From Jiangella sp. DSM 45060 (lineage in GTDB: Bacteria > Actinomycetota > Actinomycetes > Jiangellales > Jiangellaceae): a DNA stretch of 64,000 nucleotides. The translations under genes were made by a program, and so were the position numbers. Positions 54,104 through 63,301 of the stretch are shown here, one piece after another. The DNA lies in assembly GCF_900105175.1 (NCBI RefSeq), contig NZ_LT629771.1, positions 4,730,501 to 4,794,500 of the forward strand, written 5' to 3'. The notes below the pieces were generated by a model that did no database searches, was not told the origin of the DNA, and worked only from the letters and a program-made list of their open reading frames with translations. Within the stretch, counting starts at the first letter, position 1, and every line of letters begins with the position of its first letter.

Positions 54104-55995
54104 GCCTGGCCTCCCGTGACGGCGTCCAGCGTCAGGTCCAGCGGCCGCCTACGCGGGTGCCAGCAGGCGGCCCGCTGGTCCGGCGCGACGGCGGCGAGGC
54201 CGGGCCGCACCCGGCAGGCGTCGTCGGCGAACGCGCAGCGCGGCGCGAACGCGCAACCCTCGGGCCGGTCGGACGGGTCCGGCGGACGGCCCGGGATGGT
54301 GGCCAGCGGCCGGTCGCGGTCGGTCGCGAGGTCCGGGACGGACGCCAGCAGCGCGCGGGTGTACGGGTGCGCGGCCGCGCCGAGCCGGTCGACCGGCAAC
54401 TCCTCGACCACGCGGCCGGCGTACATGACGACGACCCGCTCGCACAGCTGCGCGACGACGGCGATGTCGTGCGAGATGAGCACGACGGCCGCGCCGGTCT
54501 CGGCCTGCACGTCCTTGAGCAGCCGCAGCACCTGCCGCTGCACCGTGACGTCGAGCGCGGTGGTCGGCTCGTCGGCGATGATCAGCTCCGGCGTGCTCAT
54601 CAGGCCCATCGCGATCATCGCCCGCTGCCGCATGCCGCCGGAGAACTCGTGCGGGTACTGGTGCGCCCGCCGCTCCGGCGCGGGGACGCGCACGGTGCGC
54701 AGCCGGTCGACGGCACGGGCCAGGGCGGCCCGCTTGCCCTGCCGTTCGTGCACCAGCGTCACCTCGGCCAGCTGCCGCCCGACCCGCATCGACGGGTTGA
54801 ACGAGGTCATCGGGTCCTGGAAGACCATCGCGACCTTCGTGCCGAGCAGGTCGCGGACCTCGGCGTCGGTGCGGCCGAGCGGGGCGACGCCGGCCACCTC
54901 GAGCCGTCCCGCCGTGACGTGCGCGGCGTCCGGGGCGAGCTGGGCGACGGCGAGCGCGGTGAGGCTCTTGCCGGAGCCGGACTCCCCCACGATGCCGACG
55001 GTCTCGCCGCGGCGGACGGTGAGGGCGACGCCGTCGACGGGGTGGGTCCAGCCGCCGCCGGGCGCGGGGAAGCCCACGCGCAGGTCGTCGGCGGTGAGGA
55101 CGGCGTCCGCCTCGGCCTCGGCGGCCACGGCCGGCGCCGGCTCGGCCACGGGCTCGCGCCGGCGGCGCACCGCCCGCACCCCGACCACCTGCGCGATCGA
55201 CTCGCCGAGCAACGTGAACGCCAGCCCGGCGACCACGACGGCGACGCCGGGAGCCAGCGCCGCGGCCGGGTTGATGTAGATGCGGTCCAGCCCCTCGCCG
55301 AGCAGCCGGCCCCAGTCGTAGGCCGGCGGCTGCACGCCCAGGCCCAGGAAGGACAGCCCGGCGAAGGCCAGCAGCGCGCCGCCGGCCAGCACCGTCGCGT
55401 TCACCACCAGCGGCTCGCCGACGTTCGGCAGCAGGTGCCGGGCGATCAGCCGGAACCGGCCCACCCCGGCCACCCGCGCGGCCGCCACGTAGTCCCGTCC
55501 GGACACCGCGGCCACGTTCGTCTGCACCAGCCGGGCGAACGACGGCGCGCCGGCCAGCCCGATCGCCAGCACGGCGCCGCGCGCGCCGACCCCGAAGATC
55601 ACCGCGAAGAACAGCGCCAGCAGCAGCCCGGGGAACGCGACGGCCAGGTTCACCGCCGCCGTCACCAACCGGCCGGTGCGCCGTCCCAGCACGGCCGGCA
55701 GCACGCCCAGGACCACCCCGACGACGACGCAGATCGCGGTGGCCAGCAGCGCGAGGCCGAGCGAGTACCGCGTCGCGACCAGGACCCGCAGCAGGATGTC
55801 GCGGCCCAGGGCGTCGGTGCCCAGCGGGTGCTCGGACGTCGAGCCCTGCGACAGCGCCGCCGGGTCGGTCTCCTCGGCCGCGTCGCCCCAGATCATCGGC
55901 GCGACGACGGCCAGCACGGCCAGCGCCGCGAGCAGGCCCGCGGCGACGGCACCGACCGGGTTGCGCAGCGCCGCCTTCCACTGTTCGCGTCCCAT
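54100..55995 (-). CDS. peptide ABC transporter permease-ATPase fusion (DppC-DppD)
   Basis: 631 residues. Residues 1 to about 290 are a DppC-type permease: a single helix near 15-35, then a five-helix core with the EAA-like RDYVAAARVAGVGRFRLIARHLLPN. Residues about 305-631 are a DppD-type ATPase: GESGSGKSL, MVFQDPMTSFNP, SGGMRQR, IIADEPTTALD, LISHD, and the C-terminal HPYTRALLASVPD and cysteine motif. Such fusions occur in actinobacteria. ATG 55995 shares a base with the upstream stop (TGATG). Confidence 0.93.
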   Translation of the reverse strand: MGREQWKAALRNPVGAVAAGLLAALAVLAVVAPMIWGDAAEETDPAALSQGSTSEHPLGTDALGRDILLRVLVATRYSLGLALLATAICVVVGVVLGVLPAVLGRRTGRLVTAAVNLAVAFPGLLLALFFAVIFGVGARGAVLAIGLAGAPSFARLVQTNVAAVSGRDYVAAARVAGVGRFRLIARHLLPNVGEPLVVNATVLAGGALLAFAGLSFLGLGVQPPAYDWGRLLGEGLDRIYINPAAALAPGVAVVVAGLAFTLLGESIAQVVGVRAVRRRREPVAEPAPAVAAEAEADAVLTADDLRVGFPAPGGGWTHPVDGVALTVRRGETVGIVGESGSGKSLTALAVAQLAPDAAHVTAGRLEVAGVAPLGRTDAEVRDLLGTKVAMVFQDPMTSFNPSMRVGRQLAEVTLVHERQGKRAALARAVDRLRTVRVPAPERRAHQYPHEFSGGMRQRAMIAMGLMSTPELIIADEPTTALDVTVQRQVLRLLKDVQAETGAAVVLISHDIAVVAQLCERVVVMYAGRVVEELPVDRLGAAAHPYTRALLASVPDLATDRDRPLATIPGRPPDPSDRPEGCAFAPRCAFADDACRVRPGLAAVAPDQRAACWHPRRRPLDLTLDAVTGGQA

Positions 55996-57002
55996 CAGCC
56001 CTCCCTGATGGTCGAGCGCGGGTCGGCGACCGCCAGCAGCACGTCGACGACGAGGTTCACCAGCAGTACCGCGGCGCCGTAGACCAGGACGATGCCCTGC
56101 ACGACCGGGTAGTCCTTGGCCAGGATCGAGGAGACGATCGTCATGCCCATGCCCGGCCAGGCGAACACGTTCTCGACCAGCACGGTGCCGACGATCATGC
56201 CGCTGAGCAGCAGGCCGCCGATGGTGAGCGTCGAGGTGAGCGCGTTCGGGAAGACGTGGCGCAGGTACACCCGCAGCGGCGGCAGCCGTTTGGCCCGGGC
56301 GGTGCGGACGAAGTCCTCGTCCAGCACCGCCAGCGCCTCGACCCGGACCATGCGCGCCAGCAGCAGCGCCGGCCCGAGCGACAGCGCCAGCACCGGCAGC
56401 ACGTACGACGACGCACCGCCGCGTCCCGCCACCGGGAACCAGCCCAGCGACACGCCGAACACGAACACCAGCCCGACGGCGAGCAGGAACTCCGGGATCG
56501 CCGCGACCATCGCGCTGGTGGAGGTGAAGCCGAGCTCGGTGCCGCGGCGCCGGCCGCCCCGGGTCAGCACGGCCATGCCCAGCCCGAGCGGGACCGCGAT
56601 CAGCATCACCACGACGAACGCGGCGATCGCCAGGCTCGCGGTGGCCGGCAGCCGCTGGCCGATCGTCTCCGACACCGGAACCCCGGACGACATCGAGATG
56701 CCGAGGTCACCGGAGAACAGCGCTTGCAGGTAGTTCACGAACTGCGTGCCGAGCGGGTCGTTCAGCCCGAGCGCCTCGCGCCGCGCGTCCACCAGCTCCG
56801 GCGGCGCCGTCACGCCGAGCGCCGCCCGGACCGGGTCGCCGGGGATCAGGTGGATCATCCCGAACGCCAGCGTGACCAGCACCGCGAGCGACACCAGCAG
56901 CCGCCCCAGCCGGCGGACCAGGAAGGCGGCCCACGGGTTGCCGGCCCACGCGGACACCCGGGTCCGCGTGGGCGCGGGCGACGCGGCGACGGGAGCCGTC
57001 AC
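55995..57002 (-). CDS. peptide ABC transporter permease (DppB type)
   Basis: 335 residues with six predicted membrane segments; the first follows a short basic start (RRLGRLLVSLAVLVTLAFGMIHLIPGDP, which is diagnostic for DppB). The EAA loop is EDFVRTARAKRLPPLRVYLRHVFPNAL. GTG 57002 overlaps the stop of the solute-binding protein (GTGA). Confidence 0.93.
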   Translation of the reverse strand: MTAPVAASPAPTRTRVSAWAGNPWAAFLVRRLGRLLVSLAVLVTLAFGMIHLIPGDPVRAALGVTAPPELVDARREALGLNDPLGTQFVNYLQALFSGDLGISMSSGVPVSETIGQRLPATASLAIAAFVVVMLIAVPLGLGMAVLTRGGRRRGTELGFTSTSAMVAAIPEFLLAVGLVFVFGVSLGWFPVAGRGGASSYVLPVLALSLGPALLLARMVRVEALAVLDEDFVRTARAKRLPPLRVYLRHVFPNALTSTLTIGGLLLSGMIVGTVLVENVFAWPGMGMTIVSSILAKDYPVVQGIVLVYGAAVLLVNLVVDVLLAVADPRSTIREG

Positions 57003-58603
57003 GAGGCCGACAGCCGGAGCGTCGCCGGGATCACGCCGTCACCGCCGCGCTCGGCCGTGACGCCGTCGAGGAACAGCGGGATGGTCTCGTCGGCGAAGAT
57101 CAGCACGTCGTTCTCGGCGTACAGCGCCTCCTCGGCCTCCTGCCACTTGTCGCAGCCCTCCTGGCCGGGCAGCGTCATCGCCTCGGCGACGGCGGCCGCG
57201 TAGGCGGGGTTGTCGATCGACGCGAGGTTCACGCCGCCCTCGGCCGGCGGCGGGCCGGAGAGGAACGGCACCATCTGGCTCGGCAGTCGCAGGTTGACCG
57301 GCAGCAGCGCGGCGCCCCACGACCCGGTGCCGAAGACCACCTCGTTGTACTCCGTCGGCGGCAGGCCGCGGGTGGTGACGGCGACGCCGAGCTCCGTCCA
57401 CGTCGACGCGATCAGCTCGGCCGCGGCGGCCGTGGTGTCGCCGCGGGTGCTGTTGTAGATCAGCTCCAGCTCCAGCCGGGCGCCGTCCTTGGCGCGCACG
57501 CCGTCCGACCCGGCCGTCCACCCGGCATCGTCGAGGGCCGCGGCGGCGGCCTCGGCGTCGTGCTCCGGCAGATTGCCGTCGACGGCGTCGTAGCTGCAGA
57601 CCACCGGGTCGATGATGGCCAGGGCCTCCGAGCGCTGTCCGTAGCCGCCGGTGATGACCGACATCAGCTCGTCGAAGTCCAGCGCCTGGGCGAGCGCCGC
57701 CCGGACGGCGTCGTCGGCGCCGGGGTTGCCCGCGGCCTGGTTGAGGAACAGCTCTCCGACGACCGCCCGCATCGTCAGTTCCTCGTAGCTCTGCTCCAGC
57801 CGCTGCCGGTCCGGCCCGACGACGGACACGGCGTTCAGCTCGCCGGAGAGCAGCAGGTTCGCCGCCGTCGACTCGTTCGCGACGATCCGCAGGTTCACCG
57901 TCGCCGGCGTGCCCGGCTCGTCCGCCGTGGCGCCGTCCGGCCCCCACGCGTAGTCGTCGCGGCGCTGGAACGTGTAGTGGTCGTCGCGGACCACCTCGGT
58001 CAGCTCGAACATGCCGGTGCCGATGCCGGCCTCCTCCAGCAGCGACGGGTCGTCCAGGCCGGCCTTGCACGCGATGAAGAGATCGCCGGTGCTCTGCAGC
58101 AGGAACGGGTCCGGCGCGGGCACCGTGATCGTGACGGTGCGGGCGGCGTCGTCGGCTGTCGTGGTCATCTCGGCCGGAACGAGCACGCCGCGCACCGGGG
58201 AGACGTTGGCGTCGTCGACCACGAACTCGAAGTTCGCCGCCACGTCCGACGCCGTCAGCGGCGTGCCGTCGGAGCAGGTGATGCCGTCGCGCAGGGTGTA
58301 CGTGACGGTCGTCGGGGTGACCTCCCACGACTCCGCCAGCCAGGGCAGCTCCTCACCGTCGACGGTGAAGTAGACCAGCCGGTCGTACACGTAGTTGGCG
58401 ATGGCGCGGGTCGCCGCGAGCACCGTCAGATGCGGGTGCAGGTTGCCCGGGTCCGCGCTGACCGCCGTGTTGAACGTCCCGTCCACGACGGGTTCGGCGG
58501 CGCCGCCCGCCTCACTGGGACCGTCCCCGCCGCCGTCCCCGCCGCAGGCCGCGAGGATCAGGGTGAGGGCCGCGACGACGGTGACCTTCCGGCGTGTGCG
58601 CAT
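56999..58603 (-). CDS. peptide-binding lipoprotein of an ABC transporter (SBP family 5)
   Basis: 534 residues. Lipoprotein signal RRKVTVVAALTLILAAC with lipidated Cys20, then a Gly/Asp linker and an SBP_bac_5 domain (FNTAVSADPGNLHPHL, LAESWEVTPTTVTYTLRDGITCSDGTPLTASDV given here as key words WEVT and RDG, and ALAQALDFDELM). It binds peptides outside the cell and delivers them to the permeases. ATG 58603 follows AGGAG by 6 bp. The 114-bp upstream gap holds a perfect 16-bp palindrome, suggesting a regulated promoter here. Confidence 0.9.
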   Translation of the reverse strand: MRTRRKVTVVAALTLILAACGGDGGGDGPSEAGGAAEPVVDGTFNTAVSADPGNLHPHLTVLAATRAIANYVYDRLVYFTVDGEELPWLAESWEVTPTTVTYTLRDGITCSDGTPLTASDVAANFEFVVDDANVSPVRGVLVPAEMTTTADDAARTVTITVPAPDPFLLQSTGDLFIACKAGLDDPSLLEEAGIGTGMFELTEVVRDDHYTFQRRDDYAWGPDGATADEPGTPATVNLRIVANESTAANLLLSGELNAVSVVGPDRQRLEQSYEELTMRAVVGELFLNQAAGNPGADDAVRAALAQALDFDELMSVITGGYGQRSEALAIIDPVVCSYDAVDGNLPEHDAEAAAAALDDAGWTAGSDGVRAKDGARLELELIYNSTRGDTTAAAAELIASTWTELGVAVTTRGLPPTEYNEVVFGTGSWGAALLPVNLRLPSQMVPFLSGPPPAEGGVNLASIDNPAYAAAVAEAMTLPGQEGCDKWQEAEEALYAENDVLIFADETIPLFLDGVTAERGGDGVIPATLRLSAS

Positions 58604-58646
58604 GACGACTCCTTCTGGGGCCCAGGTGGTCCGCACAGCGTGGCCC

Positions 58647-58662
58647 CGTGACCCGGGTCACG
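58647..58662. promoter_or_regulatory. 16-bp perfect palindrome upstream of the peptide-binding protein gene
   Basis: CGTGACCC-GGGTCACG without spacer, 44 bp before the ATG at 58603. The shape is typical of an operator for a dimeric repressor. Confidence 0.5.
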
Positions 58663-58663
58663 T

Positions 58664-58682
58664 CTTTGTCCGATCCGACGAC
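58664..58682 (-). promoter_or_regulatory. shared word, copy upstream of the SBP gene
   Basis: On the minus strand TCGTCGGATCGG-A-CAAA. The same 12-mer followed by one base and CAAA occurs upstream of the deacylase gene in opposite orientation (60324-60340). It may be a common regulator site. Confidence 0.35.
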
Positions 58683-58717
58683 CCCGGGACGCGGAAGTCG
58701 TCGTCCCGCACCGAAGC

Positions 58718-60289
58718 TCAGGCGCGCAGCACCCGTCCGGCCCGCTCGCCGGTGAAGCCGCCGCCGTCGACGACCACCCGGCCGCCCAGCACGACGGTCT
58801 CGACGCCGTCCGGCGTCACGTCCGGGTCGGTGTAGCTGCCGGCGTGGCCGACGCGCTCCGGGTCGTAGACGGTGACGTCGGCGTGCGCGCCCGGCAGCAG
58901 GACGCCGCGGCCGGCCAGCCCGAACTGGCGGGCGATCAGCGACGTCGCCTTGCGGATGGCCTCTTCCCAGGTCAGCACGTTCTGCTCGCGGACGTACGTG
59001 CCCAGCAGCCGCGGGAAGCAGCCGTAGGTGCGCGGGTGCTGGAGGCCCATGGGCGGGCCGTTGTCCGAGCCGATGCCGACCAGCGGGCTGGCCATGATCG
59101 TCCGCACGTCCGGCTCGGCCATCATCTCGACGACGATCATCGCGGCGGGGTCCTCGCCGACGAGGTCGCAGAGGGTGTCGAAGCCGTCGGTGCCGCGCCG
59201 GGCCGCGAGGTCGGCCACGGTGCGGCCGACAACGGTGGCGTCGCGATGACCGGTGACGATGACCTGCGCCGCCGTCGTGTTCGCCCACATGCCGTCGCCG
59301 GGCTCGCCGCGCTCGGCGTCGGCCCGCAGCCCGACCCGGTACGCGGGGTCGGCCAGCCGCGCAGTCATGGCCGCCGCTCCGCCCTCGGCCGCGCGGTTGG
59401 GCAGCAGCGCGAGCAGCACTGTCCCACCGGCGAGGTACGGGTACTGGTCGCCCATCGCGTCGACGCCGGCCAGCCGGGCCGCCTGGATGCGTTCCAGCAG
59501 GGCGGTGCCCTTGCCGTGCGCGGCCCGCCCGGCCGCCTTGCAGTGCGAGATCTGCAGCCGCACGCCGCCGGCCTTCGCGACCGCGACCGCCTCGTCGATG
59601 GCATCCTCGACGAAGCGGCCCTCGTCGCGCATGTGGGTGGCGTACGTGCGGCCGTAGGCGCCGGCGACCTGGGCGATCGCCTCCAGCTCGGCCTGGTCGG
59701 CGAAGCAGCCGGGCGGGTAGATCAGCCCGGTGGAGAAGCCGACGGCGCCGGCCTCGAACGCCTCGGCGGCCAGCCGCCGCATCTGCTCGACGGCACCCGG
59801 GCGCAACTCGTCGCCGGCGCCGTTGGCGGTGAGCCGCAGCGTGTGGTGGCCGACGAGGTAGGCCAGGTGGTTGGTGGGGCCGTGCCGCTCGACGAGGTCG
59901 AGGAAGTCGGCGAACGAGCCGGGCGGCGGCGCGATGTCGCAGCCGAGCTCGCCGTACAGCTCCCGCACGACGGCCGCCGACGCCTCGTCCAGCGGGGCGA
60001 AGCTGAACCCGCAGTTGCCAGCCACCTCGGTCGTCACGCCCTGCAGCAGCTTGAACGGCTGCGGGTCGTCCATCAGCGGCACCATGTCGCTGTGCGAGTG
60101 GGCGTCGACGAAGCCCGGTGTGACGTGGAGGCCCGTGCAGTCGAGGACGCGGGCGCCGGTCTCGGCGGCGCCCGCACCGGGCGCGACCGCGCGCACGACG
60201 CCGTCGGCCACCACCACGTCGGCCTGGAGGCCGGGCGAGCCCAGGCCGTCGAACACGGTGCCGCCACGCAGGACGAGTGTCTCGCTCAT
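58718..60289 (-). CDS. N-acyl-D-amino-acid deacylase
   Basis: 523 residues of the amidohydrolase superfamily, D-aminoacylase group: DAHSHSD metal site near residue 65, NCGFSF with the bridging cysteine region, THMRDEG and ISHCKAAG further ligands, SDNGPP near the C-terminal active site, and a terminal beta sandwich. It removes acyl groups from N-acyl-D-amino acids in the cytoplasm. ATG 60289; an ATG or GTG 12 bases upstream is possible. It lies 114 bp upstream of the peptide-binding protein gene and 53 bp behind clpX. Confidence 0.92.
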   Translation of the reverse strand: MSETLVLRGGTVFDGLGSPGLQADVVVADGVVRAVAPGAGAAETGARVLDCTGLHVTPGFVDAHSHSDMVPLMDDPQPFKLLQGVTTEVAGNCGFSFAPLDEASAAVVRELYGELGCDIAPPPGSFADFLDLVERHGPTNHLAYLVGHHTLRLTANGAGDELRPGAVEQMRRLAAEAFEAGAVGFSTGLIYPPGCFADQAELEAIAQVAGAYGRTYATHMRDEGRFVEDAIDEAVAVAKAGGVRLQISHCKAAGRAAHGKGTALLERIQAARLAGVDAMGDQYPYLAGGTVLLALLPNRAAEGGAAAMTARLADPAYRVGLRADAERGEPGDGMWANTTAAQVIVTGHRDATVVGRTVADLAARRGTDGFDTLCDLVGEDPAAMIVVEMMAEPDVRTIMASPLVGIGSDNGPPMGLQHPRTYGCFPRLLGTYVREQNVLTWEEAIRKATSLIARQFGLAGRGVLLPGAHADVTVYDPERVGHAGSYTDPDVTPDGVETVVLGGRVVVDGGGFTGERAGRVLRA

Positions 60290-60323
60290 GCCCGGATTCA
60301 ACCGCAGAGCGGCGCCGCCGTGT

Positions 60324-60342
60324 TCGTCGGATCGGCCAAACG

Positions 60343-60344
<2 letters not shown>
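60324..60344 (+). promoter_or_regulatory. shared word, copy upstream of the deacylase gene
   Basis: TCGTCGGATCGG-C-CAAA on the plus strand, 35 bp before the deacylase start and touching the clpX stop codon. It matches the word at 58664-58682. Confidence 0.35.
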
Positions 60345-61638
<1,294 letters not shown>

Positions 61639-61742
61639 GCGGTACGTCCTTCCTCGACGTCGAGCGTCTTGCCGGCCCTCGCGAGCCCTGCGTGCCTTCG
61701 ACGTTACAACGTCCGATGGACAAACGGGCACCCGGAGACCGG

Positions 61743-61775
61743 ATCGGGCCCGGCGCGTCGCGCGCCGGGCCCGAT
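61743..61775 (-). terminator. hairpin terminator after clpP1P2
   Basis: A perfect 15-bp stem (ATCGGGCCCGGCGCG and its complement) with a TCG loop, 9 bp after the clpP2 stop. There is no T run, as is common in this phylum. It should separate clpP1P2 from clpX. Confidence 0.7.
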
Positions 61776-61784
61776 GGTGCGAGG

Positions 61785-62390
61785 TCAGCCGACGAGGCTG
61801 GCCTTGCGGGAAGCGGTGAAGTTGTCGACGAGGCCGTAGTCGATGGCCTCCTGGGTGGTCAGGATCTTGTCGCGCTCGATGTCGGTGCGCACCTGGTCGA
61901 TGCTGCGGCCGGAGTGGTCGGAGAGCATCTTCTCCAGCAGCGCCCGCATGCGCAGGATCTCGTTCGCCTGGATCTCGATGTCGCTGGCCTGGCCGTAGGT
62001 GCCCTCGGTGTAGGGCTGGTGGATGAGGATGCGCGCGTTCGGCACCGCCAGCCGCTTGCCGGGGGCGCCGGCCGCCAGCAGCACGGCCGCCGCCGACGCC
62101 GCCTGGCCCATGCACACCGTCCGGACGTCCGGCTTGATGAACTGCATGGTGTCGTAGATGGTCGTCATCGCGGTGAACGAGCCACCGGGCGAGTTGATGT
62201 AGATCTCGATGTCGCGGTCGGGCTCCATCGACTCCAGGCAGATCAGCTGCGCCATGACGGCGTTCGCGACGTCGTCGGTGATGGGCGTGCCGAGGAAGAT
62301 GATGCGCTCCTCGAACAGCTTGCCGTACGGGTCGATCCGCCGGAAGCCGTAGGACGTGCGCTCCTCCCACTGCGGGATGTAGTAGTTCAC
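61785..62390 (-). CDS. clpP2: ATP-dependent Clp protease proteolytic subunit ClpP2
   Basis: 201 residues. Catalytic triad Ser in [10 protein letters not shown], His in LIHQP, Asp in [15 protein letters not shown] and the [12 protein letters not shown] handle are typical. It is the second gene of the clpP1-clpP2 pair; actinobacterial ClpP1 and ClpP2 form mixed tetradecamers. The name follows the Streptomyces gene order (the copy nearer clpX is clpP2). Confidence 0.95.
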   Translation of the reverse strand: MNYYIPQWEERTSYGFRRIDPYGKLFEERIIFLGTPITDDVANAVMAQLICLESMEPDRDIEIYINSPGGSFTAMTTIYDTMQFIKPDVRTVCMGQAASAAAVLLAAGAPGKRLAVPNARILIHQPYTEGTYGQASDIEIQANEILRMRALLEKMLSDHSGRSIDQVRTDIERDKILTTQEAIDYGLVDNFTASRKASLVG

Positions 62391-62434
62391 TGGGTCTCCT
62401 CTGTTGTTCGCTCGTGTCGTTGGCGGTGGCGGCG

Positions 62435-63076
62435 TCAGGCCGTGCCGCCGCCGTCGGAGACCTGCGAGGCGCTCGCGACCACGTGGTCGACGAAGCCGTA
62501 CTCGAGCGCCTCCTGCGGCGTGAAGTAGCGGTCGCGGTCGGAGTCGGCCTCGATGCGCTCGACCGGCTGGCCGGTGTGGTGGGCGATCAGCTCGGCCATC
62601 TCGCGCTTGGTGCGCAGCATGGCCTCGGCCTGGATGCGGATGTCGCTGGCCGACCCGCCCATGCCGCCGGACGGCTGGTGCATGAGAATGCGGGCGTGCG
62701 GCAGCGCGTAGCGCTTGCCCGGCGCCCCCGCCGTCAGCAGGAACTGGCCCATGGAGGCCGCGAAGCCCATCGCCAGCGTCACCACGTCGGGCTTGACGTA
62801 CTGCATGGTGTCGTAGATGGCCATGCCGGCCGACACCGAGCCACCCGGCGAGTTGATGTACAGGTTGATGTCGCGGTCGGGGTCCTCGGCCGCCAGCAGC
62901 AGCAGCTGCGCGCAGATGGCGTTGGCGTTCTCGTCGCGGACCTCGGAGCCGAGGAAGATGATGCGCTCTCGCAGCAGCCGGTTGTAGATGTGGTCGTCAA
63001 GACCACCACCGATGCCGGGCGCGGGGGCGTGGGCCTGAATCAGGGACGGGCCCGACGTCTCGGGGCGTGTGCTCAC
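62435..63076 (-). CDS. clpP1: ATP-dependent Clp protease proteolytic subunit ClpP1
   Basis: 213 residues. Ser in [10 protein letters not shown], His in LMHQPSGG, Asp in [27 protein letters not shown] is intact. GTG 63076 with AAGGAG seven bases upstream is preferred over the longer open frame that reaches into the promoter. A ClgR-like box and a TACTGT -10 lie upstream. Confidence 0.96.
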   Translation of the reverse strand: MSTRPETSGPSLIQAHAPAPGIGGGLDDHIYNRLLRERIIFLGSEVRDENANAICAQLLLLAAEDPDRDINLYINSPGGSVSAGMAIYDTMQYVKPDVVTLAMGFAASMGQFLLTAGAPGKRYALPHARILMHQPSGGMGGSASDIRIQAEAMLRTKREMAELIAHHTGQPVERIEADSDRDRYFTPQEALEYGFVDHVVASASQVSDGGGTA

Positions 63077-63150
63077 CGTGATCTCCTTGGGGCTTGCTGA
63101 CTGGTCGTCGAGACCGTTGGTTCGTGTGTGACTTCTTCGTTGTGTCAACG

Positions 63151-63156
63151 ACAGTA
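63151..63156 (-). promoter_or_regulatory. candidate -10 element of clpP1P2
   Basis: TACTGT on the minus strand, 75 bp before the clpP1 start and about 40 bp downstream of the ClgR-like box. No good -35 hexamer, as expected for an activator-dependent promoter. Confidence 0.4.
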
Positions 63157-63194
63157 ACCACAAAGGCCGCGGCGACCATCCGCCGCATGGCCGG

Positions 63195-63212
63195 TGTTCG
63201 CTGACGGCGTGC
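63195..63212. promoter_or_regulatory. ClgR-type operator upstream of clpP1P2
   Basis: TGTTCGCTGACGGCGTGC fits the core CGCYNANRGCG (63199-63209) of the ClgR box, known to activate clp genes in Streptomyces, Corynebacterium and Mycobacterium. Position about 120 bp before clpP1 suits an activator site. Confidence 0.7.
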
Positions 63213-63236
63213 GCGGCGAGGCCATATGGTGCGCAA

Positions 63237-63279
63237 ACGCGATCAGGTGACCAGCCCGTGGGTGGTCACCTGATCGCGT
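63237..63279 (-). terminator. hairpin terminator after tig
   Basis: A perfect 17-bp stem (ACGCGATCAGGTGACCA and complement) with a 9-nt loop, 22 bp after the tig stop and followed by TTTG on the minus strand. Confidence 0.75.
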
Positions 63280-63301
63280 GGTCGTGCTGGGATCCGGGCC
63301 G

